A DNA stretch of 55,422 bases. Source: Fusobacteriaceae bacterium. GTDB lineage: Bacteria > Fusobacteriota > Fusobacteriia > Fusobacteriales > Fusobacteriaceae. Position 1 is the first letter of the stretch; each line of letters opens with the position of its first letter. Below, piece after piece: positions 20,562-30,027 of this stretch. The notes below the pieces were generated by a model. It worked only from the letters and a program-made list of their open reading frames with translations, ran no database searches and had not been told where the DNA came from. The stretch spans positions 1 through 55,422 of the forward strand of contig JAITPM010000040.1 of assembly GCA_031289425.1 (NCBI GenBank). Reading direction: 5' to 3'. Made by a program: the position numbers and the translations under genes.

Positions 20562-21209
20562 ATGTATGAAAATAATAACATCTTAAACTTAATAAGAAAA
20601 GAAAAAATAGTTGCTATTCTAAGAGATATCTCAATGGAAGGATTTGAAAAAACTTTGGATATCCTGAAAGAAGAAGGAATAAAACTACTCGAAATAACAT
20701 TAAACAGCAAAAATATAGAAAAACAATTTCAAATATTAAATGATAAATATAAAAAAGATTTTGTTATAGGAGCAGGTACAGTTGTAACCATGGAGGGACT
20801 AAAGCTTGCTTTGAGAAATAATGTCAAATTTGTTCTTACCCCAAATGTGGATGAAGATATTTTGAAAGAATTAGAAAAGGAAAATATATTATGTATATGC
20901 GGAATTTTTACAGCTTCTGAAGCGATAAGAGCCAAAAGATATAAATGTTGTAAAATGTTAAAATTGTTCCCTGCCAGCGAAGTCCCTTTTACATATTTAA
21001 AGGCATTGAAAGGCCCTATTGAGGATTTGGAATGTATGGCTGTGGGTGGTGTGAATAAAAATAATATAGAAAATTTTTTAAGGGCCGGATTTAGTGCTCT
21101 GGGAATGGGGAGTTCGTTAATTGATAACAAATTGATAGAAAATGCTAAATTTGAAGAACTTCAAAAGAATATACATGAAATAAAAAAAATTATAGAGGAT
21201 TTTATATAA
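20562..21209 (+). CDS. KDPG/KDPGal-type aldolase (Eda/DgoA family)
   Basis: KIVAILRDIS, LLEITLNSKN, FVIGAGTVVT, FVLTPNVDEDI, KLFPASEV motifs. Confidence 0.9.
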   Translation: MYENNNILNLIRKEKIVAILRDISMEGFEKTLDILKEEGIKLLEITLNSKNIEKQFQILNDKYKKDFVIGAGTVVTMEGLKLALRNNVKFVLTPNVDEDILKELEKENILCICGIFTASEAIRAKRYKCCKMLKLFPASEVPFTYLKALKGPIEDLECMAVGGVNKNNIENFLRAGFSALGMGSSLIDNKLIENAKFEELQKNIHEIKKIIEDFI

Positions 21210-21220
21210 AATTATTACTG

Positions 21221-22207
21221 ATGATTAGGGTGATTAGAATGAAAAAAATAATAACAATTGATGCAGGAACTTCAAACGTAAGAATAAGATTAGTCGACGG
21301 GGAAAATATAACCTTTGAGAAAAAATCAAGTAATGGGGTAAAAATCGGAAAAGAAAAATTTAAAGAAAAATTATATGAATCATTAAAAGAATTTGTCAAA
21401 GAAAATAATATAGATATAAACTATATAGAATACATTTTAGCATCCGGAATGATAACATCTCCTTTGGGACTACAGGAAATACCACATATTTATGTACCTG
21501 TCTCTTTAAACAAGATATCACAAAATTTAGTGAAATCAAAGTTATATGAATTCGATATATATTTAATTCCGGGCGTCAAGGTAGAAAAAGAATACTTTAA
21601 AGATAACAATATAAAAAGCATTGATGTCATAAGAGGGGAAGAGGTAGAAGTATTCGGCATTTTGAAAGAAATAGAAATTACAACAGATGAGCCTATTTTA
21701 ATTATTCTTCCCGGGTCTCATAATAAATTTATAGAAATAAAAAACAAAGAAATAATAGATTTGACTACTACAATGAGCGGAGAAATATTAGAACTTATGA
21801 CAAAATACAGTATTTTAAAGGTTTCCGTAGATGAAAATTATGCAGAGGAATTGGATAATAAATTTTTAAAATTAGGAAATGACATTGGAGTTAAATACGG
21901 AATTGGTCAAGGTTCTTTTATGCTGAGAGGATTGGATCTAAATGAAAAATTTAGTCTAAATGAAAAACAAAATTATTTGTTAGGTCTCATTTTAAGTGAA
22001 GATATAAAAGTTTTAGAACATAATAAATTTCTGGATAAATATAAAAAAGTTATTATTGCAGGGGGAAATAACCTTGCAAAGGGTTTGTATGAATTGATAA
22101 AATCTAAAAATACGGATAAGGATATTACAATTATTGTATCTGATAAATTTGCGACTATTGGAGCACTTAAGATTTATAATAAGATGATAGAAAATATAAA
22201 TCAATAA
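21221..22207 (+). CDS. 2-dehydro-3-deoxygalactonokinase-like sugar-acid kinase
   Basis: DgoK-like: IDAGTSNVRIRLVD, LASGMITSPLGLQEIPHI, LPGSHNKFIEI, TTMSGEILELM. Confidence 0.85.
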   Translation: MIRVIRMKKIITIDAGTSNVRIRLVDGENITFEKKSSNGVKIGKEKFKEKLYESLKEFVKENNIDINYIEYILASGMITSPLGLQEIPHIYVPVSLNKISQNLVKSKLYEFDIYLIPGVKVEKEYFKDNNIKSIDVIRGEEVEVFGILKEIEITTDEPILIILPGSHNKFIEIKNKEIIDLTTTMSGEILELMTKYSILKVSVDENYAEELDNKFLKLGNDIGVKYGIGQGSFMLRGLDLNEKFSLNEKQNYLLGLILSEDIKVLEHNKFLDKYKKVIIAGGNNLAKGLYELIKSKNTDKDITIIVSDKFATIGALKIYNKMIENINQ

Positions 22208-22257
22208 AATTATAAAACTATTATAAAGATATAGTTTGAACCTTATAGAAATATTTA

Positions 22258-22289
22258 AAAAACCCAGTCAGTCGGCCGGGTTTTTAATT
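22258..22289 (+). terminator. intrinsic terminator between convergent genes
   Basis: AAAAACCC...GGGTTTTT hairpin with T run. Confidence 0.65.
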
Positions 22290-22296
22290 TTAACAC

Positions 22297-23103
22297 TTAT
22301 TTTTTTGATGTATAGTAATCATAGATTTTTTTGTAAGCATGTGGCCATGTAGGTTCTGTTGACAATCCCCCTATTGGAGTAGGAATTCTTGCAGCTCCTA
22401 CTTTATGAGTTTCTATGACACCTTCCATAAAGGATTTAAATTTGCTAGACGGAACCGCAAAAGCAATCTCATCATCAGAGGTAAGACCAAATACACGTTC
22501 TCCACCACCGGGAATGATTACATTGCATTTTTGTTCACTATAAGGTATGGTAATTTCACCGCCACAGCAACCTCTTCCTGAAAACTTGGATTCAACATAG
22601 CCTCCATCTTTATAAATGGCACCTTGAACCATACGTACTATTTGGGCGCCGTTTCCATAGATTAAGATAACATCAGGCTCAAATGTTGCTCTATGCAAAG
22701 GAGCAATCACAATCGTACCTGTATCAGCTTTTGGCATTCTGGGCGTTGTTTCTTGAGTTACTTTCCCGGCCTCCATAGAACCTGTATAGAGAGGATAGAC
22801 AATGCTTCCGTCTTTTATGATATCAGCTTCTTCTGTAAATCCTAAAATAAATTGTGCCAAGGGACAAGATTGGTCTTCCATAGTATATTTCATTACAGTG
22901 CCCAATTTTCTCGCCATAGTGATACCCTGACAAATCGCCAAGCGATGTCCAAAATCTTTTATTGGAGATTTTGCACGAATTTCTGATGGTATTTCCTCTC
23001 CCTTTTTAAAAATTTTGATAGCTAACGGATATGTGCCGGTTCTTAGGTACTCACTTACCATGTTGTTCATTTCTGTACAAATTGTGCTCATTATTTGTGC
23101 CAC
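22297..23103 (-). CDS. DUF169 family protein
   Basis: 268 aa; overall pattern (SPIKDFGHRLAICQGITMARK..., CPLAQFILGF, FSGRGCCGGEI) recalled as DUF169. Confidence 0.65.
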   Translation of the reverse strand: MAQIMSTICTEMNNMVSEYLRTGTYPLAIKIFKKGEEIPSEIRAKSPIKDFGHRLAICQGITMARKLGTVMKYTMEDQSCPLAQFILGFTEEADIIKDGSIVYPLYTGSMEAGKVTQETTPRMPKADTGTIVIAPLHRATFEPDVILIYGNGAQIVRMVQGAIYKDGGYVESKFSGRGCCGGEITIPYSEQKCNVIIPGGGERVFGLTSDDEIAFAVPSSKFKSFMEGVIETHKVGAARIPTPIGGLSTEPTWPHAYKKIYDYYTSKK

Positions 23104-23266
23104 CTTCCTTAAATATTTTTATTAAATATTTCTAATGTATAATTAGTTTTATCTGATTACAATATAATTTTAACATAAAAAAGTTTTTGTTAATAGTAAT
23201 AAAAAAATATTATTTATAAGTGCTCTCTTTCGAAAACGATTATATTTTTCTTTTCATAAAATAAGT

Positions 23267-24466
23267 CTATTTGATTACAACTTTATCGGCTAATTCATAA
23301 GCTTTTTCAGATAGTTCTTGACCGATTCCTGGGAGTTCCGGTACAGAATATCTTCCGTTTACAGGTTGATAATCATAGATACAAAGTTCTACATTTTCTT
23401 TTATCAAAGCATTTCTGTGATGTTCATGAATGCAGAAATTTGGGATAGCAGTCTCCAAATGAATGGATGCAGCCTTGACAATAGGGCTTCCGCAGACATG
23501 AGTCTGCACTTTGATATCATAGACATGTGCCATATCGCAGATTTTTTTAGCTTCACTGATACCGCCACAAGTACCCAAATCCGGTTGTATCACATCTAAA
23601 GATCTTGCCTCAAAGAAAGGTACATAGCCCCATCTAGAATATATTCTTTCTCCACCTGCTAACGGAATACTCACTTTGTCTTTGATAGCCTTATGCAATT
23701 TAGTGTTTAATGGAGTTGTCACTTCTTCATAATACATGATATTGTATGGCTCTATTGCTCTCGCAAATTGGATAGCAGAAGTAGTGTCGGTCTCTGCATG
23801 GTTTTCAACGATTATATCGATATCATTTCCGACAGCTTCTCGAATGGCAGCCAATCTTTCAACTCCCATTTTTACCACTTTATCAGGAAGTGGACCTGTC
23901 AAGTCGATACATTTCATGTTGCCTTCATAGTCAAATTCAAGTAAATCTACTTTTACTGCATCATAACCCTCTTGCACAGCATTGATGGCAGCTTGAGCGT
24001 ATTGTTCTTTTTGTGTAAGTCCACCCCAATTTGGCCCCCAATCAAATTGGATTTGAGATGCATAACAACGCAAATCTTTATTTGTTTTTCCACCCAATAA
24101 TTTATATAGAGGTAGATTAGCAACTTTTCCTTTGATATCCCAAAGGGCAATGTCGATAGCACTGATTCCTGCAAATACAGCTGTTCCACCGCCTTGTCCC
24201 CAAAATGTTTTTCTCATAAGTTTATTCCAGATTTCTTCGATGTTTAAAGGATCCATGCCGATAACGAGTTCCGCTAAATCTTTTGCCATTCCCCAAGCAG
24301 CTGGAGCACCTCTACCATATGCCATTGTTGCTTCTCCGTAACCATAGATACCTTCATCAGTATTGATTTTGACTACAATGGGACGCCATGGTCTTGCAAA
24401 GCCATCTTTTCCAGGTGTATTTAATTTCGCATGAATTAATAATACTTCTACATTGGTAATTTTCAT
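23267..24466 (-). CDS. mandelate racemase/muconate lactonizing enzyme family (enolase superfamily) dehydratase-like protein
   Basis: FWGQGGGTAVFAGISAIDIALWDIKGK, YDAVKVDLLEF, IIVENHAETD, PLAGGERIYSRWGY. Confidence 0.9.
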   Translation of the reverse strand: MKITNVEVLLIHAKLNTPGKDGFARPWRPIVVKINTDEGIYGYGEATMAYGRGAPAAWGMAKDLAELVIGMDPLNIEEIWNKLMRKTFWGQGGGTAVFAGISAIDIALWDIKGKVANLPLYKLLGGKTNKDLRCYASQIQFDWGPNWGGLTQKEQYAQAAINAVQEGYDAVKVDLLEFDYEGNMKCIDLTGPLPDKVVKMGVERLAAIREAVGNDIDIIVENHAETDTTSAIQFARAIEPYNIMYYEEVTTPLNTKLHKAIKDKVSIPLAGGERIYSRWGYVPFFEARSLDVIQPDLGTCGGISEAKKICDMAHVYDIKVQTHVCGSPIVKAASIHLETAIPNFCIHEHHRNALIKENVELCIYDYQPVNGRYSVPELPGIGQELSEKAYELADKVVIK

Positions 24467-24590
24467 TCTGATTCCTCCTTGTATTTCAAATAAAATTATG
24501 GTTTAAACCTTTAGTATAACGTTATTTTTACGGCCTGTCAGAGCATTGATATCAGGATAAATATAAAATTTTATAAATAACCCGATTAAT

Positions 24591-24602
24591 ATGACGTCAT
24601 AC
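24591..24602. promoter_or_regulatory. palindromic operator TATGACGTCATA (copy 1)
   Basis: Perfect 12-bp palindrome in the divergent enolase/GntR intergenic region; repeated at 25603. Confidence 0.7.
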
Positions 24603-24771
24603 TTCACTTTTTTATATACACCTTTTTTATTCTTATGTCAATATTTATTAGAAAAAATTTTTTTTTGTAATAATTGTTTCTTTTTAGAACACAAAAATGT
24701 ATAATTGACAAATCTTGTTTTTTGGAGTATAGTAAAGCATAGTGAAAATATATGAAAGACGGTGATATGAT

Positions 24772-25497
24772 ATGATACACTCCAAATCTTTAGCTGAAGA
24801 AATAGCTGATAAGATTAAAACAATGCTCAAAGATGGGTTGATTCAACCGGGACAAAAGATCAAAAATGAACAAGAATTAATAGAAAAATTCAATGTTAGT
24901 AGGACAACGATTCGCGAAGCGGTAAAATATTTGGTTTCAAAAAATATTTTGGAAATTAGAAGAGGAAAAGGAACTTTTGTTTGTTCTGTTCCGGGAACGC
25001 AAGATGACCCCTTTGGTTTTGATTTTATAAACGAAGAAGAAAGATATTCTTATCTTTGGGAAGCTAGGAAATATTTTGAACCCATTTTTGGGAAATTGGC
25101 GGCAATTAGGGCTACAGAAGAAGAAATCCGCCAATTGAGAAAAATTGCTATGGAAATGGAAGATCTATATGTCGAGATTGAAAAACAAGATATTTCACAG
25201 ACATCAATTGATACATACTGCAATAAAGATATAGAATTTCATAACCTAATTTGTAAAATGACGAAAAACCCCTTGTTTGAGAGGTTTAGTTCATTTATCA
25301 ATAAATCTGTACTCATAAATTATATGCATCCAACATTCAGGGATACTTTTCCAAAATCAAGAAAAATCAATACGCACTCATTGATTTGCGAAGCTATAAA
25401 GAACCGTAATCCAGAATTGGCATGTAAATTATGCGAACGCCATATGAGGCATGGATCAAAATTGTATATAGGCGTAGTCGAAGAAAATCCTTCCTAA
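24772..25497 (+). CDS. GntR-family (FadR subfamily) transcriptional regulator
   Basis: KIKNEQELIEKFNVSRTTIREAVKYLVSKNILEIRRGKGTFV; FCD-like C-terminus. Confidence 0.92.
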   Translation: MIHSKSLAEEIADKIKTMLKDGLIQPGQKIKNEQELIEKFNVSRTTIREAVKYLVSKNILEIRRGKGTFVCSVPGTQDDPFGFDFINEEERYSYLWEARKYFEPIFGKLAAIRATEEEIRQLRKIAMEMEDLYVEIEKQDISQTSIDTYCNKDIEFHNLICKMTKNPLFERFSSFINKSVLINYMHPTFRDTFPKSRKINTHSLICEAIKNRNPELACKLCERHMRHGSKLYIGVVEENPS

Positions 25498-25511
25498 GAG
25501 GGATTTTCTTG
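25481..25511 (+). terminator. intrinsic terminator-like hairpin after GntR gene
   Basis: GAAAATCC...GGGATTTTC followed by TTG. Confidence 0.45.
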
Positions 25512-25602
25512 TTTTCGTATTATAAAAAATATAATAAAAAAATTTTTTTTATAACTATATTGACTTTGATAAAAAAATAGTGTATATCTAAGATTAGTGA
25601 GA

Positions 25603-25614
25603 TATGACGTCATA
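25603..25614. promoter_or_regulatory. palindromic operator TATGACGTCATA (copy 2)
   Basis: Identical palindrome upstream of the TRAP transporter operon. Confidence 0.7.
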
Positions 25615-25688
25615 CGAAAAATTGAGCTTTGCCTGTCAGAAAAATTAAACATAGTAATAAATTATTTTAAAAATGGAGGAAAATAAAA

Positions 25689-26765
25689 ATGAGAAAATTA
25701 AGAAATGTATGGAAACGTGTAATTTCAATATCTTTTATTCCGTGTTTACTTTTATTTTTATTTATTTTTGGAAGTGGAGCAGCAAAAAACAATGCACCGA
25801 TTAAAATTCGTATTGCATCTGCCGGGCCAGCAACAGAATTTGTAGGTGATGGACAAACTGCAGCCGGAACTTCTACTAGATATTTTATAACTGAAATCGA
25901 AAAAAGAAGCAATGGACGTATCACTGCACAAGTGTTTCCAGGTGGACAATTAGCATCTGCAACAGAAGAATACATGGGTGGATTACAAGATGGCGCATTT
26001 GAGATGATCGTTCTAAATAATGGAGCTTGGTCTGATTATACTAATGCTTTTGCTGGGTTAAACATTCCTTATCTTTATTTTGATTTTGAGACTGCTTATG
26101 CAGTTTTGGATTCTGAAGTAGGTATAGGATGGAGAAAGAGAGCTCAAGAAGAAACAGGAGTTATTCCTCTTGCTTATTTTGATATCGGATTTAGAGAATT
26201 AACAAATTCAACTAGAGAAATAAAAGTACCAGCTGATTTAAAAGGAATCAAATTACGTACTATGGTGGATGATATTCAGATGGAATCTTGGAGACTATTA
26301 GGTGCTGCTGTGACACCGGTTCCTTATGCTGAATTATATTCTGCTCTGCAACAAAAACTTGTTGATGGGCAAGAAAATCCGGTATCAAATATTACAGCAT
26401 CAAAAATTTATGAATTACAACCTTATATGACTATGACAAATCATAATTTTACGGCATCACTTTTTGCTATAAGCCCAGTACTGTGGGGAAAACTCTCTCC
26501 TGAAGATCAAAAACTCGTAGCTGATGTTGCGGTAGAAGCACAAAACAAAGGAAGAGAAAAAACTCAAATTTTTGCTGGAGAATTTATGAAAATTATTGCT
26601 GATGCAGGAGTTAAAATATATTATCCAACTACTGAAGAATTGAAGCAATTTCAAGATACAGTAAAACCTGTTTGGACAAAAGTTGAAAAAAACATGGGTT
26701 CAGAAGAATTTAAAAAATTAATTGATTTTGTATCGGATTATACTGCCAAAAAAGAAAAAAAGTAA
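25689..26765 (+). CDS. TRAP transporter substrate-binding protein (DctP family)
   Basis: TEIEKRSNGRITAQVFPGGQLAS, KGIKLRTMVDDIQMESWRLLGAAVTPVPYAELYSALQQKLVDGQENP. Confidence 0.95.
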   Translation: MRKLRNVWKRVISISFIPCLLLFLFIFGSGAAKNNAPIKIRIASAGPATEFVGDGQTAAGTSTRYFITEIEKRSNGRITAQVFPGGQLASATEEYMGGLQDGAFEMIVLNNGAWSDYTNAFAGLNIPYLYFDFETAYAVLDSEVGIGWRKRAQEETGVIPLAYFDIGFRELTNSTREIKVPADLKGIKLRTMVDDIQMESWRLLGAAVTPVPYAELYSALQQKLVDGQENPVSNITASKIYELQPYMTMTNHNFTASLFAISPVLWGKLSPEDQKLVADVAVEAQNKGREKTQIFAGEFMKIIADAGVKIYYPTTEELKQFQDTVKPVWTKVEKNMGSEEFKKLIDFVSDYTAKKEKK

Positions 26766-26783
26766 TAAGGGAGAGAATTCATT

Positions 26784-27359
26784 ATGAAAGAAGAGAAAAT
26801 TAACTTTCGAACATTTTTATCAAAATTTGAAATTTACATTGCTACTATATGTTTTTTCATATTGACTTTTCTGTTGACCGGACAAGTGATAAGTCGTTAT
26901 TTACTACAACATTCATTCACATGGATGGAAGAATTGGCTACCATTATGTTTGTATGGATGAACTATATGGGTGTTTCCGGAGCTGTAACGAATCGAAAAC
27001 ATCTGCGCATAGATTTTTTCTTGGAAATGATGCCATTTAAAATTAAACGGTTTTTCTTGATTTTGTCTAATGTTATTTTTGCCGGATTTAATATATATAT
27101 CTTTTTCGTAATGTTGAATCTTATTAAAATGTTGGGAAGAAGTGTAACTACTATGTTACGTATTCCAAAGGCATCAGTTTATATAATTATTCCTATTGCG
27201 CTACTTCTGACAGTTGTACGTTTGATACAAGATACTATCAAACTTTCAAGAGAAAACGAGCAAGAATTAGGTACATCGAAGCCTTCTATTGATCTTGATG
27301 AATGCGAACAAGAATATCTGCAGAGGATTGCTACTGAGAAAGGGGAGGTGGAGGCATAA
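26784..27359 (+). CDS. TRAP transporter small permease (DctQ family)
   Basis: QVISRYLLQHSFTWMEELATIMFVWMNYMGVSGAVTNRKHLRID. Confidence 0.93.
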   Translation: MKEEKINFRTFLSKFEIYIATICFFILTFLLTGQVISRYLLQHSFTWMEELATIMFVWMNYMGVSGAVTNRKHLRIDFFLEMMPFKIKRFFLILSNVIFAGFNIYIFFVMLNLIKMLGRSVTTMLRIPKASVYIIIPIALLLTVVRLIQDTIKLSRENEQELGTSKPSIDLDECEQEYLQRIATEKGEVEA

Positions 27360-28630
27360 TGGCAACGTGGATTATGTTTATTGTGATGTTTGGTTTAATG
27401 TTTTTAGGAGTTCCTATTGCAGTTTCTTTGTTTATAGCACTTTTTGTCTTGATAGGTCTAAACCCTGTGACTACTGCAACCTTTATCGCCCAATCTCTTT
27501 ATTCAGGGCCTGCGAATTTTACCATGTTAGCTCTACCATTTTTCATGGTAGCAGGAGCAATCATGGAAACCGGAGGATTATCTAAAAGATTGGTAAATGC
27601 AGCAAATTCCATGGTGGGACAAATTACCGGAAGTCTTGGAATGGTAACTATACTGGCTTGCATGTTCTTTGGGGCTGTGTCAGGGTCAGCTCCTGCTACA
27701 GTTGCAGCTATCGGCACCATTATGATTCCAATGATGGTAAGAGACGGATATAATAAATATTATGCTACCGGATTGACTTGTGTGGCTGGTGGACTCGGAG
27801 TAATCGTGCCACCTAGTTATCCAATGGTACTTTATGGAGTGACATGTAATGTTTCTATCGGAGATTTGTTTATTGCAGGAATAGGACCGGCTTTGGTTGT
27901 CGGCGGAATTCTAATGGTTTTGAACTATTTTTACTGCAAGAAACGAGGGCTCAAAGGTAGAAATAAATTTAGTGTAAAAAATCTTATTAAAAATTTTTGG
28001 GATGCTAAGGTTGCACTTGTGATGCCGGTTATTATACTTGGTGGAATCTATGGTGGAGTATTCACTGCGACAGAAGCAGCTGTTGTGGCAGCTGTATACG
28101 GCATCATTGTGGGAGTCTTTGTCTATAAAGAATTGACTTTCATAAAATTATGGGGAATATTTCGAGATAACTGTGTTTTTATTGCAGGTACTATGTTTAT
28201 CATGGCACCGGCAAAAGTTACAGGGTCGATATTTGCCTATTTAGGAATTACAGAAAGTATCAGTAATTTTATTTTCAGTATTTCTACGAATCGTTATGTA
28301 GTTTTGACTATTATATTTGTGATTCTCTTTATCGTGGGAATGTTTGTTCAGACGACACCGGCCATTGTTATTCTTGCACCTACACTTCTTTCTGTAGTAC
28401 AGCAAGTAGGAATAGAACCATTGCATTTTGGTTTGATTATGGTCTTGGGCTTGGCTATCGCTTTTGTAACACCACCTGTAGCCATGAATCTCTTTGTGGG
28501 CTCGTCCATGACGGGAATCAGTATAGATAAAATTACTAAGTCTGCGATTCCAAGCATTATAGGACTTATTGTGGCCTTTTTCATTGTAGCCTTTATACCG
28601 GAGATTTCGACATTTATTGTAGGTCATTAA
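27359..28630 (+). CDS. TRAP transporter large permease (DctM family)
   Basis: VPIAVSLFIALF, ALPFFMVAGAIMETGG, GSAPATVAAIGTIMIP, PPSYPMVLYG, FVTPPVAMNLFVGSSMTG. Confidence 0.96.
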   Translation: MATWIMFIVMFGLMFLGVPIAVSLFIALFVLIGLNPVTTATFIAQSLYSGPANFTMLALPFFMVAGAIMETGGLSKRLVNAANSMVGQITGSLGMVTILACMFFGAVSGSAPATVAAIGTIMIPMMVRDGYNKYYATGLTCVAGGLGVIVPPSYPMVLYGVTCNVSIGDLFIAGIGPALVVGGILMVLNYFYCKKRGLKGRNKFSVKNLIKNFWDAKVALVMPVIILGGIYGGVFTATEAAVVAAVYGIIVGVFVYKELTFIKLWGIFRDNCVFIAGTMFIMAPAKVTGSIFAYLGITESISNFIFSISTNRYVVLTIIFVILFIVGMFVQTTPAIVILAPTLLSVVQQVGIEPLHFGLIMVLGLAIAFVTPPVAMNLFVGSSMTGISIDKITKSAIPSIIGLIVAFFIVAFIPEISTFIVGH

Positions 28631-28714
28631 GATAGTGCAGTATAAATTTTAAAAATAAATAAATAAATATAAATAGATATAAATGTGAAACATCAATAAT
28701 TGTTTAATGAGGAG

Positions 28715-29926
28715 GAAATTTTTATGAAAATTACAAAAGTAGATGTTTATATTTTGGATGCAGGTGAACAAAGAAGCAAAAGAAAGCCTATTTGTTGTCG
28801 TGTTTATACGGATGAAGGCATCTATGGGGATGGAGAAGCAGGGATAGCTTACGGAACAGGGTCTACAGCGGCTTATGGTATGGTATGCGATATGGCAAAA
28901 CATATCATTGGAAAAGACCCAATGAATACAGAAATTATATGGGAAGAAATTTTTAAAGGAACATTCTGGGGACAAGGTGGCGGTGTTGTAGTATTTGCTG
29001 GAATGTCTGCTCTTGATATCGCTCTATGGGATATCAAAGGTAAAAAATTAGGCGTTCCTATTTATCAATTACTTGGTGGAAAATGTCGAGAAGACCTACG
29101 TTGTTATGCTTCTCAATTACAATTTGGTTGGACAACTAAAACGGGTCCATGGGGTACTAATAAAGAATATGTTGAAATTGTCCGTCATGCAATCAGCGAA
29201 GGTTATGATGCAGTCAAAATTGATTTTACCACTTATGATGAAAATGCAAAACCAATTTCTCACTTGGCTAAAGAAGGATTTCCTGATCGCCAAATGTTCA
29301 AGAGAATAGAAAGTAGAATGGCTGCTATCCGAGAAGAATTCCCTGGTGTGGATATAATTGTAGAAAATCACTGCCAAACTGATTTAAATTCTGCTATACG
29401 TATCGGAGAGCTGTGTGATAAATATGACATGATGGCTTATGAAGAACCTGTTACTATGTTGAATCCAGAAATGATGAAAGAATTACGTCAAAGAGTCCGT
29501 ACACCATTAGCAGCAGGAGAACGTATTTACTCTCGTTGGGGATACTACAATTTCTTCAAAGACAACTCTATTCAACTTATTCAACCAGATGCCTGCAATT
29601 GTGGTGGTATTACAGAACTGAAAAAGATTGCAGATATGGCTCATGTATTTGATGCTAGAGTACAGGTCCATGTAGCAGGTGGAGTCATTACCAATGCAGC
29701 ATCAATTCAATTGGAAGCAGCCATTCCTAATTTTGGAATCCATGAACATCATTTTAGAACAACACAAGAATGTATAAATGTATTGGGTAAATATGATATG
29801 CAGCCTGTAAATGGAAAATATCTAATCCCTGATAGACCAGGTTTGGGACAAGAACTTTCAGATTTTGCTATCGAAACAGCCTTGGAATGTACTGAAGTTA
29901 CTGAATATCTACCTGCAAGTAATTAA
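28715..29926 (+). CDS. mandelate racemase/muconate lactonizing enzyme family protein (paralogue of 23267-24466)
   Basis: FWGQGGGVVVFAGMSALDIALWDIKGK, YDAVKIDFTTY, IIVENHCQTD, PLAAGERIYSRWGYY; GGAGG precedes MKITKVDV. Confidence 0.9.
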   Translation, partial: EIFMKITKVDVYILDAGEQRSKRKPICCRVYTDEGIYGDGEAGIAYGTGSTAAYGMVCDMAKHIIGKDPMNTEIIWEEIFKGTFWGQGGGVVVFAGMSALDIALWDIKGKKLGVPIYQLLGGKCREDLRCYASQLQFGWTTKTGPWGTNKEYVEIVRHAISEGYDAVKIDFTTYDENAKPISHLAKEGFPDRQMFKRIESRMAAIREEFPGVDIIVENHCQTDLNSAIRIGELCDKYDMMAYEEPVTMLNPEMMKELRQRVRTPLAAGERIYSRWGYYNFFKDNSIQLIQPDACNCGGITELKKIADMAHVFDARVQVHVAGGVITNAASIQLEAAIPNFGIHEHHFRTTQECINVLGKYDMQPVNGKYLIPDRPGLGQELSDFAIETALECTEVTEYLPASN

Positions 29927-29935
29927 ATGATGTTA

Positions 29936-29999
29936 TTTGTTGTAGGGGCGCAAACAATATAAAAAGTGTTAAAAGGGCTCAATCCTGCGCCCTACGACA
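29936..29999. repeat. GTAGGGGCG-type inverted-repeat element (copy 1)
   Basis: TTGTTGTAGGGGCGCA ... TGCGCCCTACGACAA imperfect inverted repeat. Confidence 0.7.
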
Positions 30000-30027
30000 A
30001 AAGAAAAAATGAAGAGGTGAATTTTAC

